Below, one piece after another: positions 7,059 through 20,101 of a DNA stretch of 64,000 nucleotides; position 1 is the first letter of the stretch, and every line of letters begins with the position of its first letter. A model generated the notes under the pieces. It was given only the letters and a program-made list of their open reading frames with translations, had not been told where the DNA came from and ran no database searches. The position numbers and the translations under genes were made by a program. The stretch spans positions 26,353 to 90,352 of the forward strand of contig CACYQZ010000010.1 of assembly GCA_902776665.1 (NCBI GenBank), given 5' to 3'. This DNA is from an uncultured Prevotellaceae bacterium. GTDB taxonomy: Bacteria > Bacteroidota > Bacteroidia > Bacteroidales > Bacteroidaceae.

Positions 7059-8170
7059 TTGTAGAAGTTCTTTTCAAACGCCGTAAACTCATCCTGTTTC
7101 AGCACGATTCGCTTCCACCAAGCCTTCAAAAAGCCGAGTCCGTAGCCCATCAGTTGGGTGAAGGCGGCGGGAATCGAGAGCAAGCCGACCCACAGACTGC
7201 GATTTTTCACCGATGAATCGACGAAAATGACCAATGAATAGAGCAAAAGGGGCGAGAGCGACACGAGAATGATGAAAATTCCGAAGAAAGTCACCAAGAT
7301 GCTGTGGTTGCAATGCGGCTGTTGTCCGCTCCTCGGCCACGATGCCCAAAGTCCCAACAGCGCAAGAACGAGACCGAGAAATGCAACGACGGCCAAAAGA
7401 ATTGTTCCGACGGTGAAAATGGCTGGTAGCACGTGGACGTATTTTAATGTCCCCGGATGCCGTTTCGTGAGGTTGATACGAGCGATGCCAGAATTAAAAA
7501 CCTGTCGGAAAAACTTGCGGAAATCGGTGCGCCGCTTGTGCCACACCCACGCATCGGGCAGCAATGCCGTATAGTAGCCAGCCTCGACGATGCGATACGA
7601 AAAGTCGATGTCTTCGCCGAAGCGCATTTTGGAAAATCCGCCGAGTTCGTGATAGACCTCGCGGCGAATGCCCATGTTGAACGAGCGAGGATAGAATTTG
7701 TCGAGTTTGGCCTTGCCGCCGCGAATGCCACCCGTCGTGAAAAACGAGGTCATCGAGTAGCTGATGGCTTTTTGCACGGACGTAAACGAGTCGTGAGCAG
7801 CGTCGGGACCGCCGAAAGCATCAAATTGACAGTTGACAGTTGACAGTTGACAGTTGAGGCTTTTTTCTACGCTCGCCAAATACCCTTTCGGCAGCACCAC
7901 ATCGCTGTCGAGTACGATGAGCCAATCGCCCTGCGCCCGTTCAGCACCGTAGTTGCGGCTCTGTCCCGGGCCACTGTTCGGCTTCGCAAAATATTTCAGG
8001 TCGAGCCGGTCCTCGTAGCGGCGGCACACGTCCTCACAGGGCACTTGCGAGCCGTCTTCCACGATGATTACTTCAAAATCCGTGAAATCTTGCTCGCAAA
8101 GGCTCTGCAACAACTCGTCCACCTCGTCGGGACGGTTGTAAACGGGGACGATAATCGAATATCTAACCAT
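7055..8170 (-). CDS. Family 2 glycosyltransferase, membrane-associated
   Basis: A 371-residue protein with a GT-A fold at the N-terminus (IIVPVYNRPDEV at residues 6-17, the DSD metal-binding motif at 88-90, and GFSKMRFGEDIDFSYR downstream) and a hydrophobic C-terminal half with about three to four membrane helices. It probably adds a sugar to a lipid-linked or surface polysaccharide. Residues about 106-116 (NCQLSTVNCQF) come from a GACAGTT repeat just after the DSD motif. It lies 40 bp after efp and overlaps radC by 4 bp. Donor and acceptor are unknown. Confidence 0.8.
   Translation of the reverse strand: MVRYSIIVPVYNRPDEVDELLQSLCEQDFTDFEVIIVEDGSQVPCEDVCRRYEDRLDLKYFAKPNSGPGQSRNYGAERAQGDWLIVLDSDVVLPKGYLASVEKSLNCQLSTVNCQFDAFGGPDAAHDSFTSVQKAISYSMTSFFTTGGIRGGKAKLDKFYPRSFNMGIRREVYHELGGFSKMRFGEDIDFSYRIVEAGYYTALLPDAWVWHKRRTDFRKFFRQVFNSGIARINLTKRHPGTLKYVHVLPAIFTVGTILLAVVAFLGLVLALLGLWASWPRSGQQPHCNHSILVTFFGIFIILVSLSPLLLYSLVIFVDSSVKNRSLWVGLLSIPAAFTQLMGYGLGFLKAWWKRIVLKQDEFTAFEKNFYK
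7824..7858. repeat. GACAGTT heptamer array inside the glycosyltransferase gene
   Basis: Four to five copies of TTGACAG in direct tandem, in frame on the minus strand, encoding CQLSTVNCQ. It sits between the DSD motif and the conserved FDAFGGPDAAH stretch. Confidence 0.85.
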
Positions 8171-8171
8171 A

Positions 8172-8210
8172 ACAACTTCTCCCCTTTCCGGGGGAGGTTG
8201 GGAGGGGGCT
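8172..8210. repeat. CTCCCC...GGGGAGGTTGGGAGGGGGC hairpin element
   Basis: An intergenic element between efp and the glycosyltransferase gene, with complementary arms CTCCCC and GGGGAG around a short loop, followed by GTTGGGAGGGGGC. It resembles the element at 9271..9309 in opposite orientation. It could act as a weak attenuator within the efp operon. Confidence 0.6.
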
Positions 8211-8777
8211 TTACTCTTTCACGCGCTGCAGATACGAGCCGTCGCGTGTATCGACCAGCACGAGTTCGCCCTCTTCGATGAACAGCGGAACGCGGATTTC
8301 CACGCCCGTCTCCAGCGTTGCAGGCTTCAGCGTGTTCGTGGCCGTGTCGCCCTTGATGCCGGGCTCCGAGTGGGTCACGCGCAGCGTCGTCTTCACCGGC
8401 ATTTCAGCGTAGAGAATCGTGTTCGTGTCGGCATCGCTCACCACCTCGACCACGTCGCCTTCCTTCATGTATTCCACGCCCGTAATCAGGTCCTTGGCAA
8501 TGGGAATCTGGTCGAACGTCTCGTTGTTCATGAAGATGTAGTCGGCACCCTCCATGTAGAGATACTGGAAGGGACGACGCTCCACGCGCACGTCTTCGAG
8601 CGACTCGCCGATGTTGAAGCGCTTTTCCAGCACGCGACCGCTGACTACGTCTTTCAGCGTCGTGCGCATGATTGTGTTACCTTTGCCCGGCTTCACGTGC
8701 AGGAAGTCGATGCAGAAATACAGCTTGCCGTCCATGCGGATGCAAGTACCTTTCTTGATGTCTTGTGATTTGATCAT
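8211..8777 (-). CDS. efp: Elongation factor P
   Basis: A 188-residue protein with the EF-P three-domain layout: KOW-like domain I with the tip loop KPGKGNTIM carrying a lysine, then two OB-fold domains ending in GDTATNTLKPATLETG...VPLFIEEGE and DTRDGSYLQRV. EF-P helps the ribosome through polyproline stretches. The start follows a -7 box at 8829..8836. It is the first gene of the efp-glycosyltransferase-radC unit. Confidence 0.96.
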   Translation of the reverse strand: MIKSQDIKKGTCIRMDGKLYFCIDFLHVKPGKGNTIMRTTLKDVVSGRVLEKRFNIGESLEDVRVERRPFQYLYMEGADYIFMNNETFDQIPIAKDLITGVEYMKEGDVVEVVSDADTNTILYAEMPVKTTLRVTHSEPGIKGDTATNTLKPATLETGVEIRVPLFIEEGELVLVDTRDGSYLQRVKE

Positions 8778-8828
8778 TGTTTTATAAAATTATTGTGAAA
8801 AATTTTGTTTCGATTTGAAAATGCGCTG

Positions 8829-8836
8829 CAAAGTTA
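8829..8836 (-). promoter_or_regulatory. -7 box of efp promoter
   Basis: TAACTTTG on the minus strand, followed by CAGCGCA, about 50 nt upstream of efp. No good -33 match is seen. Confidence 0.5.
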
Positions 8837-8909
8837 CAAAAAATCACTGAAATGAGTGCAGAATGACATATTTATTTTGTTCGACGTGCGAAAATTCGGC
8901 TTTTTTTCG

Positions 8910-8917
8910 TACCTTTG
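8910..8917 (+). promoter_or_regulatory. -7 box before the MIP18-like gene
   Basis: TACCTTTG followed by CCGTCG, 34 nt upstream of the start at 8952. No clear -33 TTTG at 19-21 nt. Confidence 0.5.
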
Positions 8918-8951
8918 CCGTCGAAAACTGTAAAGAAACGATGCAACGAAT

Positions 8952-9272
8952 ATGGATCAGACAGAGAAAATTTGGCTTGAAGAACGAATTGTAGATGTGC
9001 TGAAAACCGTCTATGACCCCGAAATTCCCGTCGATATCTACGAATTGGGACTGATTTACCGCATCGAGGTGAAGGACGACCGCGAGGTGGAAATCGACAT
9101 GACTTTCACGGCGCCGACGTGTCCCGCCGCCGATTTTATTTTGGAAGATGTGCGCCAGAAAGTGGAAACGCTCGAAGGCGTGAACGGCTGCACGGTGAAC
9201 CTTGTGTTTGAGCCGGCTTGGGACCAGTCGATGATGTCGGAGGAGGCGAGGGTCGAATTGGGATTTGATTAG
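8952..9272 (+). CDS. MIP18/DUF59 family Fe-S assembly protein (SufT-like)
   Basis: A 106-residue protein of the DUF59 family. It has the conserved YDPEIPVDIYELGLIY block (about residues 21-36), the FTAPTCPAAD motif with the conserved Cys (about 53-62) and a C-terminal VFEPAWDQSMMSEEAR. Members help mature iron-sulfur proteins. No other suf genes are next to it. It may be co-transcribed with lpxH, 54 bp downstream, although a hairpin element lies between. Confidence 0.85.
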   Translation: MDQTEKIWLEERIVDVLKTVYDPEIPVDIYELGLIYRIEVKDDREVEIDMTFTAPTCPAADFILEDVRQKVETLEGVNGCTVNLVFEPAWDQSMMSEEARVELGFD

Positions 9273-9309
9273 GCCTCACCCCCGACCCCTCTCCAGAAGA
9301 GAGGGGAGA
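9271..9309. repeat. CCTCACCCCCGACCCCTCTCC hairpin element
   Basis: It has arms CCCCTCTC (9286..9293) and GAGAGGGG (9299..9306) around a 5-nt loop, preceded by GCCTCACCCCCGA. This type of element recurs between genes in many bacteria. It sits between the MIP18-like gene and lpxH and could form a stem in the transcript. Confidence 0.65.
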
Positions 9310-9326
9310 ATTAAATAAAAATTGAC

Positions 9327-10133
9327 ATGAAGAATATATACTTTTTATCTGATGCCCATTTGGGTTCGCTGGCCATTCCGCATTCGCGAATGCAAGAGCG
9401 CCGACTGGTGAGGTTTCTCGACAGCATCAAGACGAAGGCTGCCGCCGTCTATCTGATGGGCGATATTTTCGACTTTTGGAACGAATACCGACACGTGGTG
9501 CCGAAAGGCTACACGCGGTTTCTGGGAAAAATCTCGGAACTGACCGACATGGGCGTGGAGGTGCATTTTTTCACGGGCAACCACGACCTTTGGACCTATG
9601 GCTATTTGGAGCAGGAATGTGGCATGATTGTCCATCGCCAACCGCTGACGACCGACATCTACGGCCACGTTTTCTACCTCGCTCACGGCGACGGACTGGG
9701 CGACCCGAGCCGCAAGTTCAAGTTTCTGCGGTGGCTGTTCCACAACCGCGTGTGCCAGCGACTTTTGAACTTCGTGCATCCTTGGTGGGGAATGAGTCTC
9801 GGCCTCGGTTGGGCAGGCAATAGCTATCGGGCGCACAAGGCCACGGGCGGTCCGGCGCCATTCTACGGTGAAGACCGCGAACACCTTGTTATATATACGA
9901 AAAAATACCTCGAAACCCATAAAAATATCGACTTTTTCATCTACGGCCATCGCCACATCGAACTCGACTTGATGCTGAGCAAGAATCGCGAGGCAGGCAT
10001 CGAGGAACGCGGCGAGAAAGGTCGTGCGCGGATGCTGATTCTCGGCGACTGGATTTCGCAATTCACCTACGCCGTTTACGACGGCGAACATTTGTTCCTT
10101 GAAGAATATATCGAGGGCGAGAGTCAGCCTTGA
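9327..10133 (+). CDS. lpxH: UDP-2,3-diacylglucosamine diphosphatase
   Basis: A 268-residue calcineurin-like phosphoesterase. Metal-binding motifs are in order: SDAHLG (about residues 8-13), GDIFDFW (45-51), GNHD (89-92), HGDG (about 119-122) and GHRH (about 210-213). LpxH removes UMP from UDP-2,3-diacylglucosamine in lipid A synthesis at the inner membrane. The length and the GDIFDFW motif fit the LpxH group. Confidence 0.88.
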   Translation: MKNIYFLSDAHLGSLAIPHSRMQERRLVRFLDSIKTKAAAVYLMGDIFDFWNEYRHVVPKGYTRFLGKISELTDMGVEVHFFTGNHDLWTYGYLEQECGMIVHRQPLTTDIYGHVFYLAHGDGLGDPSRKFKFLRWLFHNRVCQRLLNFVHPWWGMSLGLGWAGNSYRAHKATGGPAPFYGEDREHLVIYTKKYLETHKNIDFFIYGHRHIELDLMLSKNREAGIEERGEKGRARMLILGDWISQFTYAVYDGEHLFLEEYIEGESQP

Positions 10134-10182
10134 CCACTGATTTTCAATGATTTATATTAAAAAAACAAAGTTTTTAGGATAA

Positions 10183-14571
<4,389 letters not shown>

Positions 14572-14601
14572 ATAATGTATATTCAAAAATAACTACGACT
14601 T

Positions 14602-17600
14602 ATGAAAAAATCAATCATTCTGTTCATTTCGCTGCTGCTTGCCAACACGCTGAGCGCAGCCGGTTTTCCGAATATCAGCGATTCGGACAACGAGTATTGG
14701 TACTACCTGAAATTCACGCAGGGCGTTTATGTCGTGGCGTCGAATGGCGAGGATGTGGTCTGCAAATCGGCGATTCCGACGGGTAAGTCGAGCCAACTTT
14801 GGAAAGTGGAAGGTTCGGCAGCCGACGGCTATACGTTCACCAACAAACTCGGCCTGCAACTCTACGCGATGGGCACGTCGCAAGGCTCTGAAATTCGGGC
14901 AGGACGGTCGCCGAAGTCGTTGGAAAAGTTCAAAATCAACACGCGGGGCAGCAACTACACCATTACGCCCTTCACCAACACCGGTCAGGCCCTCAACTGC
15001 TGGGGCGGAATGGGCTTCAAGAACGATGTCAAACTCTATGATTCGGGCGACGCGAATGCGCCGATGGCGTTCATTGCCGAGGGAAAAATGTATATTGAAG
15101 ATGCCCGACTTCCCATCATTCCCTATCCGCAGAGAATCGAAGATAGCGATTGCGGTGGACTAGATCTTCATAATCTAGAAGGAATCACTTATTTCAACGA
15201 TTCCACGAAGTTGCTTGCGGAGCGTTTCGCAGAAGACTTGAAACGTACTGCGGGTATTGACCTTCCTCTCATGAAAGTTTCGCCCGATGCACAAGAACAA
15301 GGGGACTATGAGCATCCACTAATAGAACTCGTTTTTGCGCCCAGTATGTCGAAAGAATCCTATAATCTATCTACCTGTATGAGAGGTGTTACGATTCGTG
15401 CCTGCGATTTCGGAGGCTTTTTTAATGGATTTCAGACACTGCGGCAAATGTTGCCGCCGGCGATTTATGGAAAAAAACTGCGTGCAAACGAATCTTGGGG
15501 CTTGGGTTCGTGCGAAATTTGGGACAAACCGCTGATGTCGTATCGCGGATTTATGCTCGACGTGAGCCGCCACTTCTTCGACAAGGATGAGGTGAAAAAA
15601 CTGCTCGACGTCGCCTCGATTTACAAACTCAATCGTTTCCACTGGCACCTGACCGACGACCAAGGCTGGCGAATAGAGATTCCCGAATACCCGAAACTGA
15701 CCACCGTAGGCGCGATTCGCAGTGGTTCGATGGCGAGTTACGACCCGTCGAAAGGCACTTCGCTCTACGACGACACGGAATATGGTCGTGGCTGCTTCTA
15801 CACGCTCGACGACCTGCGCGAAATCGTCGCCTACGCCAAGGAACGCAACATCGAAATCATCCCCGAAATCGATATGCCTGGCCATATGGTGGCTGCCGTG
15901 ACGGCCTATCCCGAACTGAGTTGCGACCCGTCGAAAACCTATTCGGTGCGCATTCCTGGCGGCATCAGCAAGGACGTTTTGAACATCGGAAAAGACGAAA
16001 CCATCGATTTCCTGAAATGCGTGCTCGGTCACGTCGCCGAAGTGTTCCCCTACGATTATATTCACATCGGCGGCGACGAATGTCCCACCGACCAGTGGAA
16101 AAACAATGCCGATTGCAAACGTCGCATCGAAGAGGAAGGACTCGGCGATGTGAACGGGCTGCAACCGTGGCTCGTGCAGGTCATCGGCAGTTTTTTGAAG
16201 GATAATTATGGCAAAAAAGTGATGGCGTGGGACGAGGTCATCGACCATTGGAACAGTTCCTACACCATCGACCCGCTGATTATGGCGTGGCACGACGGAC
16301 GCGCCGCCGCTGCCGCCAACAAAGGTTTTAAGAGCGTGTTTGTGCCGTCGCCGCGCTACTATCTCGACCAACTGCAAGTGCCGCCTGCCCAACTCGAAGT
16401 CGATGCACCTTATATGGGCGGCTACGGCGACGGAACCATCAGCAGCGTCGAGCGCATCTATTCGTTTAATCCGCACGGCGAAGTGAGCGGTCGCGAGAGT
16501 TATGTCATCGGCACGCAGGCGAACCTCTGGACCGAGACCTGCACAACGAATCGCGAGGCCGAATATTGCTTCTTCCCGCGTCTGTTGGCGCTCAGCGAAG
16601 TGGCGTGGCTCAACGCTTCCAAGCGCACTTTCCCGAGTTTCTATGCCCGTCTGCAATCGCACGATGAAGTGCTCGACGAAAAGGAAATTTTCTATGCCCG
16701 ACACTACATCGAACCTGCCGACCAGACACCGGCAGAACAAGCCATCGCCGAGGCTGAGAAATATCTCGAAGAAAGTCGTCCCGACTGCGTCGGATACCCG
16801 AATCAATCGGCATTCAACGCGCTTCAGCAGGCTCTCGAATCGTTGAAAAACGATATGGAAAACGAGGCGAAACTGGCGGCTCTGACCAACGAAATCGACC
16901 TTTATAAAAAAGCCCCGATTGTGATGCCCGAAGAGGGAAAACTCTACAAAATCAACAGTGCAGCGACCTTCTTCCGCACCCACTTCGCTGGTTCGTCGCT
17001 CTACGCGAAGGGCAACGATGCCGTTTATGTGCACTACACGCCCCAAACCGAACCCGACGAAATTTGGGAATTCAAACCGCAGGCCAACGGCACGTTCAAA
17101 ATCGTCAGCGTGAGCACGGAAAAGATGCTGACGATGGCCGCCAGCAACGACAGTCAGGCGAAACTGGCTCAGACGGGCACGAATTTCACCATCCGCAAGG
17201 CCACGAAACCCGCTGGCGACTACACCTACATTCCAGGCGTGGTGAACATCAAAAACGGTCGATTCAACCTCTTTGTGAAACTCGCTGGCTCGACCATCAG
17301 CCTCGTCGCCAACACCGACTCAACGCTTTGTTACCCAGGCACTTGGCGCATCGAGGAAATCACCGACTACAGCCTTTGGCTGCAAAAACTTGTCGAGAAA
17401 TGTGAAGTGACCATCGAAACCGCCGACCCGACCCGAATGGGACAGCCGACGGAGGCATCGCTGCAATTCCTGCACGAAAAAATCGTTGTTCCGGGTAAAA
17501 ATGCCCTTGGCGACGGCGAAATCAGCCGTGAAAAGTATTTCGATTTCGTTGCGCTCTACAAGGAATTCCAAAATATGGAGAAAACCTCTGCCGCCGACGT

Positions 17601-18138
17601 CATCGATTCCGACTACTATTACATCATTCGCAACGCCTATTTCACGGACTATTACGCCAGTGCCGACGGCGAAATCGTGCGACCGAAAAACTACGCCGAT
17701 GCCGACGAATTCAAGTGGATGATGAAGAAAAATGCCGACGGAACCTTCGTTATCGAAAACAAAGCGACCGCCACCGCCGCCTTTGTCGCGTCGAGTGCCG
17801 CCGATCAGCAGGTGAAACTCGGTCAGAACTACAATTGGACGCTTCGCGAAGTCACCACCGACCAAGGCAACACCGCCGTCGCCATCACGACAGGGTCGTT
17901 TAGTTGGTATGTCAATGCCAGTGCGTGGAACCACGTGCTGCTGAAGCCCTACGACTGGGGTGCGAGCGTCTGGGAATTCATCAAGACGAATGAGAAAACA
18001 CCCACAGGCATCGAGACAATCGACAATTCACAAATGACGAATGACAATTCGGCGATTTATAACCTGCAAGGCCAACGCGTCGCTGCGCCAAGCAAAGGAA
18101 TTTACATTATCAACAACAAAAAAATGGTGAAAAAGTAA
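14602..18138 (+). CDS. Secreted GH20 beta-N-acetylhexosaminidase, multidomain
   Basis: A 1178-residue secreted enzyme. After a signal peptide and a beta-trefoil-like N-terminal domain (about residues 30-160) come the GH20b domain (about 170-305) and the GH20 catalytic barrel. The catalytic pair is in HIGGDECPTDQW (Asp492, Glu493). A helical FIVAR-like stretch (about 715-775) and two further trefoil-like modules follow, then the tail [19 protein letters not shown]...KKMVKK. It removes terminal N-acetylhexosamines from glycoconjugates by substrate assistance. It forms an operon with the GH2 gene upstream, consistent with stepwise removal of Gal and GlcNAc. A patch near 15140..15440 has different codon usage. 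Confidence 0.9.
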   Translation: MKKSIILFISLLLANTLSAAGFPNISDSDNEYWYYLKFTQGVYVVASNGEDVVCKSAIPTGKSSQLWKVEGSAADGYTFTNKLGLQLYAMGTSQGSEIRAGRSPKSLEKFKINTRGSNYTITPFTNTGQALNCWGGMGFKNDVKLYDSGDANAPMAFIAEGKMYIEDARLPIIPYPQRIEDSDCGGLDLHNLEGITYFNDSTKLLAERFAEDLKRTAGIDLPLMKVSPDAQEQGDYEHPLIELVFAPSMSKESYNLSTCMRGVTIRACDFGGFFNGFQTLRQMLPPAIYGKKLRANESWGLGSCEIWDKPLMSYRGFMLDVSRHFFDKDEVKKLLDVASIYKLNRFHWHLTDDQGWRIEIPEYPKLTTVGAIRSGSMASYDPSKGTSLYDDTEYGRGCFYTLDDLREIVAYAKERNIEIIPEIDMPGHMVAAVTAYPELSCDPSKTYSVRIPGGISKDVLNIGKDETIDFLKCVLGHVAEVFPYDYIHIGGDECPTDQWKNNADCKRRIEEEGLGDVNGLQPWLVQVIGSFLKDNYGKKVMAWDEVIDHWNSSYTIDPLIMAWHDGRAAAAANKGFKSVFVPSPRYYLDQLQVPPAQLEVDAPYMGGYGDGTISSVERIYSFNPHGEVSGRESYVIGTQANLWTETCTTNREAEYCFFPRLLALSEVAWLNASKRTFPSFYARLQSHDEVLDEKEIFYARHYIEPADQTPAEQAIAEAEKYLEESRPDCVGYPNQSAFNALQQALESLKNDMENEAKLAALTNEIDLYKKAPIVMPEEGKLYKINSAATFFRTHFAGSSLYAKGNDAVYVHYTPQTEPDEIWEFKPQANGTFKIVSVSTEKMLTMAASNDSQAKLAQTGTNFTIRKATKPAGDYTYIPGVVNIKNGRFNLFVKLAGSTISLVANTDSTLCYPGTWRIEEITDYSLWLQKLVEKCEVTIETADPTRMGQPTEASLQFLHEKIVVPGKNALGDGEISREKYFDFVALYKEFQNMEKTSAADVIDSDYYYIIRNAYFTDYYASADGEIVRPKNYADADEFKWMMKKNADGTFVIENKATATAAFVASSAADQQVKLGQNYNWTLREVTTDQGNTAVAITTGSFSWYVNASAWNHVLLKPYDWGASVWEFIKTNEKTPTGIETIDNSQMTNDNSAIYNLQGQRVAAPSKGIYIINNKKMVKK
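18007..18045. repeat. Degenerate GACAATT/CAAATGA repeat at the tail junction of the GH20 gene
   Basis: Units GACAATT, CACAAATGA, CGAATGA and CAATT precede the codons for the conserved tail. It occupies the same place as the repeat in the GH2 gene. Confidence 0.45.
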
Positions 18139-18162
18139 TTTAAACAACTATAAATTGAAACT

Positions 18163-18810
18163 ATGAAAAGAAAATTATTGGTATGTTGCCTGACATTTTT
18201 GACGACACAGTTGTTCGCCGTAAATGTAGGTGACTCTTTGGTGCAACCATCAAAAAAAGAATTTTTCGTTCTGAAATTAAACGGTGGTGTTTCGCTTCTT
18301 ACTTCGAGAGTAGAGGTTGGGGACGATACTTACAGTTTTCAGCCAGGAATGGAATATATGCTTGAATGTGAGCGTCTTGAAGAGTCGGAAACCGGTGTCG
18401 GAAAAGGTTGGGGCTTGGTATTCAAGGGTAATAAGACTTTTATAAATGGAGCCAATAAATTTAATCTCTATCATTTCGGAATCAATCGTATTTGGTGGAA
18501 TTCTTTTGGTAAAAACAATCGATGGAGATGGGAAGCCGCAGTGGGTGGCGGTGTTTGCCTATACAAAGATAATACAGAGAGTTATGGATATTACAGAACT
18601 TATCTGAATCAGTCAACATCTATCGGAGTAGGCATTTTGCTGAAAGCTGGTTGTGAATATCGAATTACGAACCATTTCGGCTTGGGGTTGGAAATGAATG
18701 ACTTCCTTCATCTTTTCTTTGATGATGCAATGAAAGCCCAACGGGAAAAGACACTTCTCACTGGATTTGCAACGACCAGTCTTACACTTGGCCTAAGATG
18801 TTATCTCTGA
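18163..18810 (+). CDS. Predicted outer-membrane beta-barrel-like protein, unknown function
   Basis: A 215-residue protein with a signal peptide (MKRKLLVCCLTFLTTQLFA). The mature part has alternating polar and hydrophobic strands, many aromatic and Gly residues, and a last strand SLTLGLRCYL like a beta-barrel closing strand. I do not recognise a family. Its base composition is clearly more AT-rich than the flanking genes, and codons such as AGA, ATA and TTA are frequent, so it may have been acquired. It follows the GH20 gene by 24 bp on the same strand. Confidence 0.6.
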   Translation: MKRKLLVCCLTFLTTQLFAVNVGDSLVQPSKKEFFVLKLNGGVSLLTSRVEVGDDTYSFQPGMEYMLECERLEESETGVGKGWGLVFKGNKTFINGANKFNLYHFGINRIWWNSFGKNNRWRWEAAVGGGVCLYKDNTESYGYYRTYLNQSTSIGVGILLKAGCEYRITNHFGLGLEMNDFLHLFFDDAMKAQREKTLLTGFATTSLTLGLRCYL

Positions 18811-18819
18811 AAAGAAAAA

Positions 18820-18869
18820 ATAATAGGTAATAGGCGATGAAAAAGTATTCAAAACCTATTACCTATTAT
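18820..18869 (-). terminator. Repeat-derived inverted repeat acting as the ackA terminator
   Basis: Arms ATAATAGGTAATAGG (18820..18834) and CCTATTACCTATTAT (18855..18869) are perfect 15-bp complements around a 20-nt loop. On the minus strand the stem is followed by TTTTTTCTTTTC, as needed for an intrinsic terminator of ackA. It may also slow the convergent plus-strand gene. The arms are copies of the same CCTATTA heptamer seen in the NigD-like gene, in both orientations. Confidence 0.7.
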
Positions 18870-18886
18870 CTTTTACCAGTAACCTA

Positions 18887-20080
18887 TCACTTCACAAGTT
18901 CCATCGTGTCGCGGGCGATGACGATTTCCTCGTCGGTGGGAACGACCCAAACCTGCACACGCGAGTTGGGTGTGGAAATCAGTTTTTCCTCGCCACGGCA
19001 GTTGTTGGCCTCGGCATCGATTTTCACGCCCAAAAATTCCAAGTCTGAGCAGGCATCGAGGCGTGTGCCAATCTGGTTTTCGCCGACGCCAGCCGTCCAG
19101 ACAATCACATCGACACCACCCATTGCAGCGGCGTAGGCACCGATGTACTTCTTGATGCGATAGTTGTACATGTCAAGGGCCAAAATGGCACGCTTGTCGC
19201 CTTTTTCAGCAGCACTTTCGATGTCGCGCATATCGCTGGAAATGCCCGTGATACCGAGCACGCCCGACTTCTTGTTGAGGAAGTCGGCCATTTCCTGCGG
19301 CTGCATATTCAACTTGTTCATCAGGTAGGTTACAGCCGACGGGTCGATGTCGCCCGAGCGCGAACCCATCATCACACCGGCGAGCGGCGTGAGTCCCATC
19401 GAGGTGTCGATGACCTTGCCGTCTTTGATGGCGGCGACCGATGCACCGTTTCCGATGTGGCAAGTGATGATTTTCAGGTCTTTGATGTCCTTGCCCATCA
19501 GTTCGGCGACGCGATGCGACACATAGCGATGCGAAGTTCCGTGGAATCCGTAGCGGCGCACGTGGTACTTCTCGTAAAGGTCGTAGGGAATCGCGTAGAG
19601 GAAGGCGTGCGGTGGCATCGTCGAGTGGAAGGCGTTGTCGAACACCGTCACCTGCGGCACATTCGGCATCAGGTGATCGACGGCGCGAATGCCTTTCAGG
19701 TGGCCAGCGTTGTGCACGGGTGCGAGGTCGCAGAGGCTTTCGATGCCCTTTTCGACTTCTTCGTCCACGAGGCAGCTCTTTTCAAACAGGTCGCCGCCCT
19801 GCACGATGCGATGGCCCACAGCGTCGATTTCGTCGAGGCTCTTGATGGCACCGTATTCTTCGCTGAGCAGTTGTTGGAACACGAAATTCACGCCCTCTTT
19901 GTGGTCGGGCATGTCGTGCATCAGTTTTTTCTTCTCGCCGTTGGGCAGCGTGAGTTTCAAGAAAGCGTTGTCGAGGCCGATGCGCTCCACACCGCCCTGC
20001 GCCAGCACGCTTTCGTCGTCCATATCGTACAGTTTGTACTTGATGGACGAACTTCCACAGTTCAAAACAAGTATCTTCAT
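18887..20080 (-). CDS. ackA: Acetate kinase
   Basis: A 397-residue enzyme that makes ATP and acetate from acetyl phosphate in the cytoplasm. Signatures: N-terminal MKILVLNCGSSSIKYKLYD, RRYGFHGTSHRYV, CHIGNGASVAAIKDGK and the C-terminal ...GVGENQIGTR. Length is normal. It lies 21 bp after pta, so pta-ackA is one unit. The gene ends within a few bases of a CCTATTA repeat tract. Confidence 0.98.
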   Translation of the reverse strand: MKILVLNCGSSSIKYKLYDMDDESVLAQGGVERIGLDNAFLKLTLPNGEKKKLMHDMPDHKEGVNFVFQQLLSEEYGAIKSLDEIDAVGHRIVQGGDLFEKSCLVDEEVEKGIESLCDLAPVHNAGHLKGIRAVDHLMPNVPQVTVFDNAFHSTMPPHAFLYAIPYDLYEKYHVRRYGFHGTSHRYVSHRVAELMGKDIKDLKIITCHIGNGASVAAIKDGKVIDTSMGLTPLAGVMMGSRSGDIDPSAVTYLMNKLNMQPQEMADFLNKKSGVLGITGISSDMRDIESAAEKGDKRAILALDMYNYRIKKYIGAYAAAMGGVDVIVWTAGVGENQIGTRLDACSDLEFLGVKIDAEANNCRGEEKLISTPNSRVQVWVVPTDEEIVIARDTMELVK

Positions 20081-20101
20081 TTTTTCTTTTATATTAAAAA
20101 A

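Noticed and set aside
18837-19136. Plus-strand open frame MKKYSKPITYYLLPVTYH... as a small secreted protein
   Set aside because: It is encoded by the CCTATTA inverted repeat and then runs antisense through the end of ackA; no evidence of a true gene.
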